64,000 nt of DNA from JBDWFY01 sp965275915 (GTDB taxonomy: Bacteria; Pseudomonadota; Alphaproteobacteria; Rhizobiales; Stappiaceae): assembly GCA_965275915.1 (NCBI GenBank), contig CBDHYI010000008.1, positions 1,054,001-1,118,000 of the forward strand, written 5' to 3'. Numbering within the stretch: the stretch's first letter is position 1; each line of letters opens with the position of its first letter. The position numbers and the translations under genes were made by a program. This document shows, in pieces, positions 25,394 to 34,369 of this stretch. The notes below the pieces were generated by a model, which searched no databases, was not told where the DNA came from, and saw only the letters and a program-made list of their open reading frames with translations.

Positions 25394-26119
25394 GTGCGCA
25401 GGGACGCCGGTGGGCAACAAAACAAGAAAATTGGTAGTACGAACCCGATGGGAAACGTATCTCGTGTATTGATCGTTGACGATCATCCGCTTTTCAGCGA
25501 AGCGATGCTCAGTGCGCTGAAGGTCGTTTATCCGGATGTGGAAACATTCGATGCGACCAGTCTGGCAAATGCAATTGAGATCCTGAACAGCGAAGACAAT
25601 CTTGATCTGGTTCTGCTGGATTTGAATATTCCGGATGCCGGTGGTTTTGACGGACTGATGAAAATCAGGGGACTTTTCCCCCGCCTGCCGGTGGTCGTGG
25701 TCTCAGGACATGATGATTCTCGTGTCATCGGCGAGGCGCTCTCTTACGGGGTCGCCGGATTTATTCCCAAGTCGACCAAAAAAGGTGACCTGGCTTCAGC
25801 CATCCAAACCATAATGGAGGGCGAGATCTATGTTCCGGACACCTATTCCCCGGCGCCTCAAACGGTCGAAGATCTGAAGCGCAAGGAAATGATTGCCCGA
25901 CTGTCGACGCTGACACCGCAACAGTTGCGGGTCTTGCAGATGATGCGCGAAGGTCTGCTCAACAAACAGATCGCTTATGAACTGAATGTCGGCATGACGA
26001 CCGTCAAGGCGCATGTGTCGGAGATTCTGCGCAAGCTCAAGGTCTATAACCGGACCCGCGCCGTCATTGAAGTCTCACAGCTTGATGCATCCGATCTGCT
26101 TGATCCGGATAAAAGATAG
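25394..26119 (+). CDS. LuxR/NarL-family response regulator (AgmR/ErbR-like)
   Basis: A 241-residue two-component regulator. Receiver domain: acidic pair IVDDHPLFSEA, phosphorylation Asp in VLLDLNIPDAGG, VVVSGHDD, and Lys in IPKSTKKGD. LuxR-type HTH: LTPQQLRVLQMMREGLLNKQIAYELN then TTVKAHVSEILRKLK. It resembles the regulators of PQQ ethanol oxidation (AgmR/ErbR of Pseudomonas). The GTG start has GGAGG six bases upstream; an ATG 18 codons later is an alternative. It converges with the kinase gene and is the best candidate to bind the 16-bp dyads described below. Confidence 0.9.
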   Translation: MRRDAGGQQNKKIGSTNPMGNVSRVLIVDDHPLFSEAMLSALKVVYPDVETFDATSLANAIEILNSEDNLDLVLLDLNIPDAGGFDGLMKIRGLFPRLPVVVVSGHDDSRVIGEALSYGVAGFIPKSTKKGDLASAIQTIMEGEIYVPDTYSPAPQTVEDLKRKEMIARLSTLTPQQLRVLQMMREGLLNKQIAYELNVGMTTVKAHVSEILRKLKVYNRTRAVIEVSQLDASDLLDPDKR

Positions 26120-26139
26120 CAGTTGCGGCGGGTTGGCGG

Positions 26140-27477
26140 TCAATCCGCCAGAAGATGCGCCATCAGCGCCCGGAGTTCGGCCGGCTTGACCGGTTTGAGC
26201 ATCAGTTCAATATCGGACTTTGCAAGAACCGCAGCGAGATCGTCCGACGGTGCGGCTGTAATGATGACGGCGGGAACATCCCATCCGCAGCTGTTCCGAA
26301 CAGCCTCAACAACAGCGGTGCCCCGGGTGTCGCTGTCCAGATGGAGATCGGCCAGAACAATATCGGGTTTCCATAAGCGGTCCGACAAAAGGGCGTCGAT
26401 ATCGTCGCCTCCAAACGCTGTCCGGACACTGCAGCGCCAGCTTTCAAGTAAGGATATCATCGCCTCGACAACCGGGATATCGTTCTCCACAACAAGCACA
26501 TTTGCCTGATGAAGGCTGCTCACCGGTCCGCCTCGAGACGATGAAACGGCGCGATGTTCTTCCAGATCGGGCTGCCGGCCGACCGGAATGCGCAACCTGA
26601 AAGACGAACCGCGCCCCGGAATCGATTTCACCTCGAGCTGATGACCCAGAGTGGAAACCATGCGCTGCACAATAGAGAGGCCCAGACCGAGGCCGCCCTG
26701 CTGCCGTCTGCCCGATGCATGGACCTGTGACCCCCGGTAGAATTCTTCGAAAACGGCCTCGATCTCGTCTTCGGGAATACCGATGCCGGTGTCGACAATG
26801 TCGATCTGGACCATCCGGTCCCGCTGTCGTGTTCCCACGATCACCCCGCCATTGTCGGTATAGCGGATCGCGTTACCGATAAGGTTCTGCAGGATCCGGC
26901 GGAGCATCATCTTGTCGCTGCGCACGAAGAGGCCGGAGCGGCGGAAACGGACTTCGAGGCCGCTCTGGGCGGCAATCGGCTCCATGTCCGTTTTCAGGCT
27001 GTCGAACAGGCGATCAAGGGAAACGTCGACAATTTCCGGTTTCATGATGCCGCTGTCGAGCTTGGAGATATCGAGCAGCGTTTTCAGGAGCTCGTCCATT
27101 GTCGTCAGTGACTTCTCGACCTGATGCGCAAGCGCCTTGCCCTGTTCCGTTGTCTGCAGGTCCGTCAGGAGCGACAGGGACAGGCTTGCCGCGTTAAGCG
27201 GCTGCAGGACGTCGTGGCTGGCTGCGGCCAGAAAGCGGGTCTTTGAAATATTGGCCTGTTCGGCGGCGTTCTTGGCCGATTTCAGCGCGCGGTTGGACTG
27301 TTCCAGGCGGCGAAGGGTCATCGCCAGTTCATCGGTCCGAAGCCGGACCTGTTTTTCAAGCCCGATAGCCGTTTGGAAGAGAGAAAAAGCATTGCCCTGC
27401 TGATCCATCGACCGCTCGACCTGCTCCATCAGAGCGGTGTTGATTTTTTTCAGCTTCTCAACTTCGGTCTGTGCCAT
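26140..27477 (-). CDS. Hybrid sensor histidine kinase (NahK/ErcS'-like)
   Basis: A 445-residue cytoplasmic kinase without membrane segments. A coiled coil at 1-75 precedes the H-box with His88 in AAASHDVLQPLNAAS, an ATPase domain (N-box NLIGNAIRYTDNGG, DTGIGIPEDE, GLGLGLSIVQRM) and a C-terminal receiver with Asp in IVLADLHLD. This layout and the HDVLQPL H-box match NahK/ErcS' kinases, which pair with FIST/NosP sensors. ATG chosen seven bases after the FIST stop; a GTG two codons earlier is possible. Confidence 0.88.
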   Translation of the reverse strand: MAQTEVEKLKKINTALMEQVERSMDQQGNAFSLFQTAIGLEKQVRLRTDELAMTLRRLEQSNRALKSAKNAAEQANISKTRFLAAASHDVLQPLNAASLSLSLLTDLQTTEQGKALAHQVEKSLTTMDELLKTLLDISKLDSGIMKPEIVDVSLDRLFDSLKTDMEPIAAQSGLEVRFRRSGLFVRSDKMMLRRILQNLIGNAIRYTDNGGVIVGTRQRDRMVQIDIVDTGIGIPEDEIEAVFEEFYRGSQVHASGRRQQGGLGLGLSIVQRMVSTLGHQLEVKSIPGRGSSFRLRIPVGRQPDLEEHRAVSSSRGGPVSSLHQANVLVVENDIPVVEAMISLLESWRCSVRTAFGGDDIDALLSDRLWKPDIVLADLHLDSDTRGTAVVEAVRNSCGWDVPAVIITAAPSDDLAAVLAKSDIELMLKPVKPAELRALMAHLLAD

Positions 27478-27483
27478 CGACAC

Positions 27484-28788
27484 TTATCCTGCGAGCCTGT
27501 CAGGGCCTTGGCCAAAGGCGATGCCTGTCAGCGTCTGGTTCAAATGCATGGAACGAAACTGTTCGCCATAGGTGCAGAATCCCGAAACGCGGTGTTTTCG
27601 ATAAAGCTGCGTCAGGGCATGAAAACTCTGCCGGTTTTGCGCATCAAGCCGCCTGAGGACACAATCAAAGCCCAGAAGCACGTCTATCCCGCCCAGTTCC
27701 TCTTCGATTTCGCGCAAGGTTTCGTTTGTGGATTCCACCATACCCTTGGGCTGGGCGATGGTCAGGACGATACCGTTGTCGATTGCGCAGAAGAAGGAGA
27801 GCGACCCATCGGGATTGAGCTTCTGAATGGATCGGCAGTAAAAGTCGCCACCGATGCGGACGACGACCGGATGAGAGGCAAAACTCATCGGCCCCAGCGA
27901 CTCAGGATCAATGCCGATCGCCTCCGCGTAGGCTTTGGCGGCCGGTTCGGCATTGAGTTCCCGCACGGTGCGGTTGTCGGGATCTGAGGCAGTGACAACA
28001 AGCTTCTGGTCGGTCGGAACAAAATTATCCGTCTTGAAAACCCGGAACGGCACTTTGCTGCGAACAAATATGACGATGGCAGTGTCGCTCTTTACCTCGC
28101 CGTTCATGATCAGCTTGGTGTTCTGGAAGCGCAGATTATCGCCCGACGAGCCGCCAATCAGCGGGATATTGTCAAGGCTCCAGTAAAGAGCAGAGGTAAA
28201 CGCTTCCTCGGCCCGCGACAGGCCGTCGATCAGAAGCACACCGAATATTTGCGATCCATCTTCGGAAAGATCATTTTCCATATCCCGGCGCATAGCGCTC
28301 AAGCGGGTTACGACATCGTCCATCGAGCAGGTCGACAGATTCTCGAACATCGCACTTGAGGACGCGAACTGATCCTTGGGAAGCAGGAACGCGACGATTT
28401 GACCCTCGCAATAGCCCGCCGGCGTGATTTCGCCCGCAGTCGAGCACCCGGCATAATTGAGGCCAGGAGCGTGCTCGGCGATAGCCAGGGTCAGCGCCTG
28501 GGGTTCAAAAACATCTTGTGAAAAGAAAATATATGCAAGGGCCGTCCTGGTCTCCGCCGCTGCCTGAGCCAGATCCCTGGCAAACTCATCGGCGGTTACA
28601 TCGCTTCCGTTGACGACAACAATGCCACACGAATAGGTCGTGCGCTGGCACTTCACGGTCTGCATCTCCTCCCGGTTTTGCGCTTCTTGCGGCGCCGGGT
28701 CAGTATCTCCGCCGATACTGAAAGATGCAAGCCGGTTTGACCCCATCGTCGGGTCGGGCTGATTTTCAAGGGATGGCCAGTCTGTCAT
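27484..28788 (-). CDS. FIST-domain sensor protein (NosP-like)
   Basis: About 434 residues with FIST N and FIST C domains: YAGCSTAGEITPAGYCEGQI, DGLSRAEEAFTSALYWSLDN, PLIGGSSGDNLRF and the C-terminal GFCTYGEQFRSMHLNQTLTG. FIST proteins are small-ligand sensors; NosP binds NO via heme and controls a kinase. It directly precedes the hybrid kinase with a six-base gap, so it probably modulates it. The start is uncertain: ATG at 28788 is used; ATGs at 28746 and at MQTVKC (with GGGAGG upstream) are alternatives. Confidence 0.85.
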   Translation of the reverse strand: MTDWPSLENQPDPTMGSNRLASFSIGGDTDPAPQEAQNREEMQTVKCQRTTYSCGIVVVNGSDVTADEFARDLAQAAAETRTALAYIFFSQDVFEPQALTLAIAEHAPGLNYAGCSTAGEITPAGYCEGQIVAFLLPKDQFASSSAMFENLSTCSMDDVVTRLSAMRRDMENDLSEDGSQIFGVLLIDGLSRAEEAFTSALYWSLDNIPLIGGSSGDNLRFQNTKLIMNGEVKSDTAIVIFVRSKVPFRVFKTDNFVPTDQKLVVTASDPDNRTVRELNAEPAAKAYAEAIGIDPESLGPMSFASHPVVVRIGGDFYCRSIQKLNPDGSLSFFCAIDNGIVLTIAQPKGMVESTNETLREIEEELGGIDVLLGFDCVLRRLDAQNRQSFHALTQLYRKHRVSGFCTYGEQFRSMHLNQTLTGIAFGQGPDRLAG

Positions 28789-28829
28789 TTTCGGGCTACT
28801 CACACGCACAGCAATTGGGAAAGTCAGTA

Positions 28830-28860
28830 TAAAAAAACGCGCACAGCGGACTGCGCGCGT
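28830..28860 (-). terminator. Rho-independent terminator after the PQQ alcohol dehydrogenase gene
   Basis: On the minus strand a 10-bp stem (ACGCGCGCAG with CTGTGCGCGT, one G-U pair) with a TCCG loop is followed by seven T. It ends the dehydrogenase transcript about 50 bases after its stop and separates it from the FIST-kinase genes. Confidence 0.88.
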
Positions 28861-28909
28861 TTTCCTCAGGCAAATTCCGGTGTTGCCCGGTCGGGCAGGG
28901 ACGTGCCGA

Positions 28910-30679
28910 TCAGTTTGCCGAAGCCAACTGTTCCGGCAGCCGGAATGTCCATAACGTGCCGCCCTGATTGAGGTAGTTGACCTTCTTGGCGACTTCGCCG
29001 CCCCAAAGCGGAACCGCACCGCCCCAGCCGGAAATGACCGAGACATATTGTTCGCCGTCCTGTTCCCAGGTCACCGGCTGGCCGACAATGCCCGACCCGG
29101 TCTGGAACGACCACAAAACCTCGCCGGTCTCATCGTCGAACGCCATCAGTTCGCCTTCCGGTGTCCCGGTAAAGACGAGACCGCCGGCAGTGGTCATCAC
29201 CCCACCCCAGAGCGGAGCTTCGTTTTTATATTCCCACTTGATGTCGCCTGTGTCCGGATCGATCGCCTTGAGCGAACCGATATAGTCTTCGAACAGCGGC
29301 TTGATGGTGAAGCCAGAACCAAGATAGGCCGCACCCTTCTTATAGGTGATCGGCTCGTTCCAGATATCCATGCCCCATTCATTCGACGGCACATAGAAAT
29401 TACCGGTTTTCTGACTGAAGGCCATCGGCATCCAGTTTTTGCCGCCAAGGAAAGAAGGAACGGAGAACACCGTTTCACCCTTTTTGCCGTCAGCAGCAGC
29501 CGACGGATCGCCGGGCCGGTTCTGCTCGTTGAAAATGGGACGTCCATTTTCATCAATGCCTTCCGCCCAGCTGATATTCTTCACGAACGGATAGGCGCTG
29601 ACGAATGCGCCGTCCTCGCGGTTCAGCACATAGAAATAGCCGTTCCGGTCAGCTGTTGCGAAGCGTTTGTTGCCTTGGCGGTCCGTGTAGGCGATCACTT
29701 CGTTGACGCCGTCATAATCCCATCCTTCACGCGGGGTGGTCTGGAAATGCCACTTGATCTCGCCGTTTTCCGGATTGATGCCAAGCCGGGAAGCGGCATA
29801 GAGATTGTCACCGGAATTATCCGGCAACGGTTTGCCGGCATTCCGCAGCCAGCTGTTCCAGGGAGCCGGGTTGCCGGTTCCGAACACGAGCGTATCGGTG
29901 TCTGCATCATAAGAGCCGCCAAGCCAGGTTGCTGCACCGCCGGTCTTCCACATATCGCCCGGCCAGGTCGCGTTCAGCGTGCCGGTCATGGTGCTTTCTT
30001 CGCCCTTATAAGTGCCCATGTGCCCTTCGACGACGGGCCGGGTCCAGACAAGTTCGCCCGTGTTGGCATCCCGTGCTTGAACTTCGCCGACGATGCCGAA
30101 TTCACCACCGGAGTTCCCGGTAATGATCAGGCCGTTCACGATCAGCGGTGCTGCCGTATAGGAATAGCCGGCCTTGTAGTCGGCAATCTTTTTGCGCCAG
30201 ACAACGTCGCCGGTTTTCTTGTCGAGCGCGACAATGCGGGCATCCAGAGTGCCAAAGAAAATCTTGTCGCCGTATAACGCCGCACCACGGTTGACGACGT
30301 CACAGCAGGGCAGGATACCCTCCGGCAGACGTGCGTCGTACTGCCAGATTTCCTTGCCGGTTTTGGCATCGATCGCATAGAGCCGGGAATAGGAGCCGGT
30401 TATATACATGACGCCGTCATGGATCAGTGGTTGCGTTTCCTGTCCCCGTTGCTTTTCGCCCCCCAGCGAAAATGCCCACGCGGGCAAAAGATTTTTGACA
30501 TTGTCCTTGTTCAGGGTCGTCAGCGGGCTGTAGCGTTGAAGATCGCGCCCCATGCCGTTGGTGACGATCTGCGATGTATTCGCCTGATCGTTCGCGAGGT
30601 CTTCCTCGGTTACATCTGCGGCTTGCGTGACGCTGATTGCCAGTATGCTGACAGTGGCTGTCATCAATAATCGGCGCAT
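28910..30679 (-). CDS. PQQ-dependent alcohol dehydrogenase, lanthanide-type active site (ExaF/PedH-like)
   Basis: A 589-residue periplasmic quinoprotein. Signal peptide 1-20 (cleavage VTQA-AD), eight-bladed propeller, vicinal disulfide C125-C126 in LPCCDVVNRG, metal ligands Glu193 (GGEFG) and Asn270 (GTGNPAPWN). The catalytic Asp321 sits in WDYDGVNE with a second Asp323 two residues on. That second Asp marks lanthanide-dependent enzymes (XoxF, ExaF, PedH); calcium enzymes have Ala or Ser there. Sequence details (FFGTLDARIVALD, GSGIVGQPVTWEQDGEQY, GGAVPLWGG) place it with ethanol-type enzymes. It probably gives electrons to PedF. GGGAGGAAG precedes the chosen ATG; a terminator follows. Confidence 0.94.
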   Translation of the reverse strand: MRRLLMTATVSILAISVTQAADVTEEDLANDQANTSQIVTNGMGRDLQRYSPLTTLNKDNVKNLLPAWAFSLGGEKQRGQETQPLIHDGVMYITGSYSRLYAIDAKTGKEIWQYDARLPEGILPCCDVVNRGAALYGDKIFFGTLDARIVALDKKTGDVVWRKKIADYKAGYSYTAAPLIVNGLIITGNSGGEFGIVGEVQARDANTGELVWTRPVVEGHMGTYKGEESTMTGTLNATWPGDMWKTGGAATWLGGSYDADTDTLVFGTGNPAPWNSWLRNAGKPLPDNSGDNLYAASRLGINPENGEIKWHFQTTPREGWDYDGVNEVIAYTDRQGNKRFATADRNGYFYVLNREDGAFVSAYPFVKNISWAEGIDENGRPIFNEQNRPGDPSAAADGKKGETVFSVPSFLGGKNWMPMAFSQKTGNFYVPSNEWGMDIWNEPITYKKGAAYLGSGFTIKPLFEDYIGSLKAIDPDTGDIKWEYKNEAPLWGGVMTTAGGLVFTGTPEGELMAFDDETGEVLWSFQTGSGIVGQPVTWEQDGEQYVSVISGWGGAVPLWGGEVAKKVNYLNQGGTLWTFRLPEQLASAN

Positions 30680-30734
30680 GTGCTTCCTCCCTGCACTTGT
30701 CCCAAAACGGGTCGCGGCTCGCATGCGCGGGCCC

Positions 30735-30749
30735 GATAGCCGAACTATC
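30735..30749. promoter_or_regulatory. Inverted repeat in the alcohol dehydrogenase promoter region
   Basis: GATAG-CCGAA-CTATC, a perfect 5-bp dyad with a 5-base spacer, about 55-70 bases before the dehydrogenase start. It is not shared with the other promoters of the locus. It may bind a regulator or fold in the leader; the role is unknown. Confidence 0.4.
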
Positions 30750-30772
30750 CCAAGAATGGTCCTGTGACGGTA

Positions 30773-30788
30773 TTGCACCAAGGTACAA
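30773..30788. promoter_or_regulatory. 16-bp regulatory dyad TTGCACCAAGGTACAA (copy 1)
   Basis: Inverted repeat TTGnACC-AA-GGTnCAA, about 94 bases upstream of the alcohol dehydrogenase start. Related sites lie before the ABC operon, pedF and nosR, with consensus TTGNACYAARGTNCAA. It is a probable activator site of the PQQ regulon, perhaps for the LuxR-type regulator at 25.4 kb. Confidence 0.65.
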
Positions 30789-30919
30789 GCGGTCGCGAGG
30801 GATCGAAGCCGTTATCCGGATTCCGCTCATTAAGGGCCGGAAAACCGGTTGATTCAAGTCAACCTGTCCACTCGAAACCTGCCCTATAATTCATGCGAAA
30901 CACGTTGAAGGGAGCGGCC

Positions 30920-31354
30920 ATGTTTGCAAACATCCTGGTGGCAGTCGACGGATCTGAGCAATCCAATCACGCCTTGGCGACTGCTTGCGATATCGCACAA
31001 AAATATGAGTCAAAACTGTATCTTGTTCACTCGCCGCAACTGGAAACGGTTGCACTGGCGGTCGGGTCCGGGGCTGTCAGCATCGAGCCCAGCGAAGAGA
31101 AGATAGAGGCGGCGGGCAAGAAGGTCATGGATGCTGCCGTTGAGCAGGCCAAACGTCAGGGATGTTCGCCGGAAGGCACCATCATCGGAAATGCTTATCC
31201 GGCCGACGAGATTCTGAAGGGCGCCAAGAAAGTCGACGCCGATCTGATTGTGATGGGGCGCCGGGGATTGGGCGGAATTGCCAGTCTGCTGCTTGGCAGT
31301 GTTTCGGCAAAAGTCAGTCAGGAATCACCCTGTGCCTGCCTCACTGTGAAATAG
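30920..31354 (+). CDS. Universal stress protein, UspA family
   Basis: A 144-residue cytoplasmic protein: NILVAVDGSEQSNHAL at the start and the ATP-binding loop MGRRGLGGIASLLLGSVSAKV near the end, so it is of the nucleotide-binding type. GGGAGC precedes the ATG. Divergent from the alcohol dehydrogenase gene and sharing its 240-base upstream region, including the 16-bp dyad, so it may be co-regulated. Confidence 0.93.
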   Translation: MFANILVAVDGSEQSNHALATACDIAQKYESKLYLVHSPQLETVALAVGSGAVSIEPSEEKIEAAGKKVMDAAVEQAKRQGCSPEGTIIGNAYPADEILKGAKKVDADLIVMGRRGLGGIASLLLGSVSAKVSQESPCACLTVK

Positions 31355-31458
31355 GTCCGGCCGTCTTTCACAACCCCAATTGAAAAGCCCGGTATGCGGC
31401 TGCCGGTGAGGCGGTTCCGTCCACCGGATGCGTAAACCGCGTGAAGCTCCGGTTTGGG

Positions 31459-32229
31459 TCAGCGTCCCATCCATCCGCCGTCCACAGTCAGAATTGTGCC
31501 GTGAACGTAATCGGCGGCTGACGATGCGAGATAGACGGCGGCACCGGCAAAATCGGACGGCTCGCCCCAGCGGCCCGCCGGAATGCGTTCCAGAATCGCT
31601 TTGGACCGGATCTGATCTTTCTGCAGTGCTTCGGTATTGTCCGTTGCAATGTAACCCGGCGCGATGGCGTTGACATTGACACCGTGCGGGGCCCACTCAT
31701 TGGCGAAGGCTTTCGTCAATTGCCCGATCCCGCCTTTGGAGGCCGCGTAACCGGGCACAGTGATGCCACCCTGGAAGGTCAGGAGAGAAGCGGTGAAAAT
31801 GATCTTGCCGTTTCTCCGCGCAACCATCGTCTTGCCGATTTCGCGGGTTAAAACGAACTGTGCCGAAAGATTGATCTCGATGACTGCATCCCAGAGCGCA
31901 TCTTCGTGCTCTGCGGCCGGCTTGCGCTTAATTGTCCCGGCGTTATTGATCAGAATGTCGATGGAAGGGTGATCCCTGACGACCTGTTCTACGAACTCAT
32001 GGACAGCAGCCCGTTCGCCAAAATCGCATCCATAGCCTGAGAAGGTGCGCCCGGACGCGCGAACAGTTTCGCCAACCTCGCCACCATCGGCGTCCATACT
32101 GGCACTGACGCCGATAATATCCGCTCCCGCTTCTGCGAGCGCTTCGGCCATGGCCCGGCCGATGCCTCGCCTTGCTCCGGTTACAAGCGCGGTTTTTCCG
32201 GACAGATCAAACAGGTTCAAAACGCTCAT
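31459..32229 (-). CDS. SDR-family oxidoreductase (KduD-like)
   Basis: A 256-residue classical short-chain dehydrogenase: NAD site TGARRGIGRAMAEALAEAG, NNAG (ILINNAGTI), catalytic YAASKGG and the C-terminal YVHGTILTVDGGWMGR. It resembles 2-deoxy-D-gluconate or 2-keto-3-deoxygluconate 5-dehydrogenases (KduD). It ends an operon with an ABC sugar importer and a dehydratase, so it likely oxidises a keto-deoxy sugar acid or a related intermediate. Four-base overlap with the zinc dehydrogenase. Confidence 0.88.
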   Translation of the reverse strand: MSVLNLFDLSGKTALVTGARRGIGRAMAEALAEAGADIIGVSASMDADGGEVGETVRASGRTFSGYGCDFGERAAVHEFVEQVVRDHPSIDILINNAGTIKRKPAAEHEDALWDAVIEINLSAQFVLTREIGKTMVARRNGKIIFTASLLTFQGGITVPGYAASKGGIGQLTKAFANEWAPHGVNVNAIAPGYIATDNTEALQKDQIRSKAILERIPAGRWGEPSDFAGAAVYLASSAADYVHGTILTVDGGWMGR

Positions 32230-33272
32230 GCGGCTTCTCCGGAAATTCTGATCATCGACTTCATTGCATTGGGATTGGATGTGAGAGTTTCAAACGCACC
32301 CTGGATGGACTCCAGCGGCTGGATATCTGTAATAAAACTCTCACAGTCAACCAGACCCTTGGCAAGCAGCGCCATAGCCTGACCATAATCCTCCTTGCGA
32401 TAGACGCGCGCACCCACAAGTTCCAACTCACGCCAGAAAAACTGGAACATATCAATTTGCGGTTTTGTTGCATGGATGGCGACCATCACGATGCGGGCCC
32501 TGGTTCCGGGGACCCTGGTCATCAGGTCGACGCCGGCCTGGCTGCCGGAAACTTCGAAGACAACATCCATGCCTTTGTCACCGATGCGTTCAGCCAGGAC
32601 TTGCGCGGCATCGACCGTGCCCGGGTTGACGGTCGAAAATCCCAGTTTTTCAGCATAGGCGAGGCGGTTTTCGTTAATTTCCGAAATCGTGACATTGCCG
32701 CCCGCATTCCGTGCAACGAGCGCCACCAGCATGCCGATCGGCCCGCCGCCGATGACAAGAACATCTTCGCCTTTCGTTACCCGGCCACGCTTGACGTCAT
32801 GGCACGCCACAGCAAGGGGTTCGATCAGGGCTGCGTGCGACAAATCAAGGTCATCGGGCAGCGCATGCAACGTGTGCGCGGGGACGTTCCACTTGTCCTG
32901 AAACGCACCTTCGCTGTCTATACCGATAAATTTCAGATTATGACAAATGTGTTCATGTCCGGCCTTGCAGGCAGGGCACTTGCCGCAATGATCAAGCGGA
33001 CGGACGACCACATGCTGTCCGATGGAGAAGTCCGTCACGCCTGCGCCGAGTGCAGAAACGATGCCGGACATCTCATGACCGATGGTGCGTTCGAACCCCA
33101 CACGCTGGTCCATGTGACCGAGATAAATATGAAGATCCGTGCCGCATATGCCGCAAAAGGCGACATCGATCTGAGCCTCCCCCGGTCCGGGTGGCGGTGT
33201 TTCTTTCTGTTCAAGGCTGAAGGTCCGGTTGCCGCGATAGACGGCCGCTCTTGTCGGCATGATACGGGTCAC
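32226..33272 (-). CDS. Zinc-dependent alcohol dehydrogenase (threonine/sorbitol dehydrogenase-like)
   Basis: A 348-residue medium-chain dehydrogenase. Catalytic zinc site CGICGTDLHIYLGH and GHEMSG, structural zinc CGKCPACKAGHEHIC, NAD fold VLVIGGGPIGMLVAL with an acidic end to the second strand (ISEINENR), which favours NAD. It acts on a secondary alcohol of a sugar or sugar acid; substrate unknown. Four-base overlaps with both neighbours. Confidence 0.9.
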   Translation of the reverse strand: MTRIMPTRAAVYRGNRTFSLEQKETPPPGPGEAQIDVAFCGICGTDLHIYLGHMDQRVGFERTIGHEMSGIVSALGAGVTDFSIGQHVVVRPLDHCGKCPACKAGHEHICHNLKFIGIDSEGAFQDKWNVPAHTLHALPDDLDLSHAALIEPLAVACHDVKRGRVTKGEDVLVIGGGPIGMLVALVARNAGGNVTISEINENRLAYAEKLGFSTVNPGTVDAAQVLAERIGDKGMDVVFEVSGSQAGVDLMTRVPGTRARIVMVAIHATKPQIDMFQFFWRELELVGARVYRKEDYGQAMALLAKGLVDCESFITDIQPLESIQGAFETLTSNPNAMKSMIRISGEAA

Positions 33273-34369
33273 TTTCCGATAAGGTTTTCAGAATCAAGTT
33301 TATCCCAATCAAACGTGACGCCAATCCCGGGCTCATCGGGGGCTATGGCGCGGGCGTTCTCAACGGTAAGCGGACGCTTAGTGTACGAATCAATTGGAAA
33401 CGAATGAACCTCCAGCCAGCCGGCATCGGGTCTGGCTGCCAGGAGACTGACATGCAACTCCTGCATGCCGTGGCTACAGACCGGGATACCGGCTCTGTCC
33501 GCCCGATCGGCGACTTGCAGAAAGCCGGTGATGCCGCCGCAATTCGATGCATCGGGCTGAATATAACTGAGCCGGGCATGTTTGAAAGCCAGATCGAATT
33601 CGTGGATCGTATGCAGATTTTCGCCCATTGCCAGCGGCATCCCGGTTGCCTCCGAAATTCTGGCGAACCCTTCATAATCGTCCGGAATGATCGGTTCTTC
33701 GAACCACAGCAGATCAAAGGGTTCAAATGCCCGCGCGGCGGCTATCGCCTGATCGACGGACATCGCGTAATTCGCATCGACCATGAAGGCGACATCCGGT
33801 CCGATCAGATCACGCACGGCAGCGATCCGTTCAGTATCCTCTTCAAGTGTCGGCTGTCCGATTTTTATTTTGACGCCGTTGAAGCCCGCATCGAGGTAAC
33901 CGCGCACGCTTTCGAGCAGCCTGGGCAGAGGGAAATTGAGGTCGATGCCGCCGCAATAGGCCCGGCAGGCCCGTCCCGTCCCCCCCGCCATTTGTCGCAA
34001 GGGCTGACCAAGGCGTTTTCCTCTGAGGTCCCACAGTGCAATGTCCACCGCCGAAATTGCGAAAGAGGCGATGCCGCCGCGGCCGACATAATGCACCTGC
34101 CACTGCATGTCCTCGTAAAGGTCTTCAACCGGCTCGGCGCTTCTGCCGATCAGAAAAGGCGTAAGGTCGTGCTCCAGCATTGCCAGGATGGCGTGGCCGC
34201 CCTTGCCGCCCGTATATGTGTAGCCCGTTCCCTCGTTGCCGTCGCTCAGTGTAATCGTGACTGTTATCAGCTCGAAAAAGTGGTGGGCCCCATGCCTGGC
34301 ATCGACGAGGACTTCCTTGAGCGGGACCTGAAACAAGCGTGTTTTTACGGCGGCAATTTTACTCGTCAT
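33269..34369 (-). CDS. Mandelate racemase/muconate lactonizing enzyme family dehydratase
   Basis: A 366-residue enolase-superfamily enzyme of the mandelate racemase subgroup. KxK base in GVKIKIG, metal ligands in DANYAMS, WFEEPI and MGENLHT, and His base in VCSHGMQELH. It should dehydrate a sugar acid to a 2-keto-3-deoxy acid. The start at MTSKIAAVKT is used because homology begins there and it overlaps the permease stop by four bases (ATGA); the frame is open farther upstream inside the permease gene. Exact substrate not determinable. Confidence 0.9.
   Translation of the reverse strand: MTSKIAAVKTRLFQVPLKEVLVDARHGAHHFFELITVTITLSDGNEGTGYTYTGGKGGHAILAMLEHDLTPFLIGRSAEPVEDLYEDMQWQVHYVGRGGIASFAISAVDIALWDLRGKRLGQPLRQMAGGTGRACRAYCGGIDLNFPLPRLLESVRGYLDAGFNGVKIKIGQPTLEEDTERIAAVRDLIGPDVAFMVDANYAMSVDQAIAAARAFEPFDLLWFEEPIIPDDYEGFARISEATGMPLAMGENLHTIHEFDLAFKHARLSYIQPDASNCGGITGFLQVADRADRAGIPVCSHGMQELHVSLLAARPDAGWLEVHSFPIDSYTKRPLTVENARAIAPDEPGIGVTFDWDKLDSENLIGK

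Noticed and set aside
28910..30679. Methanol dehydrogenase XoxF
   Set aside because: The lanthanide Asp is shared, but overall sequence details and PedF next door fit ethanol-type enzymes better.
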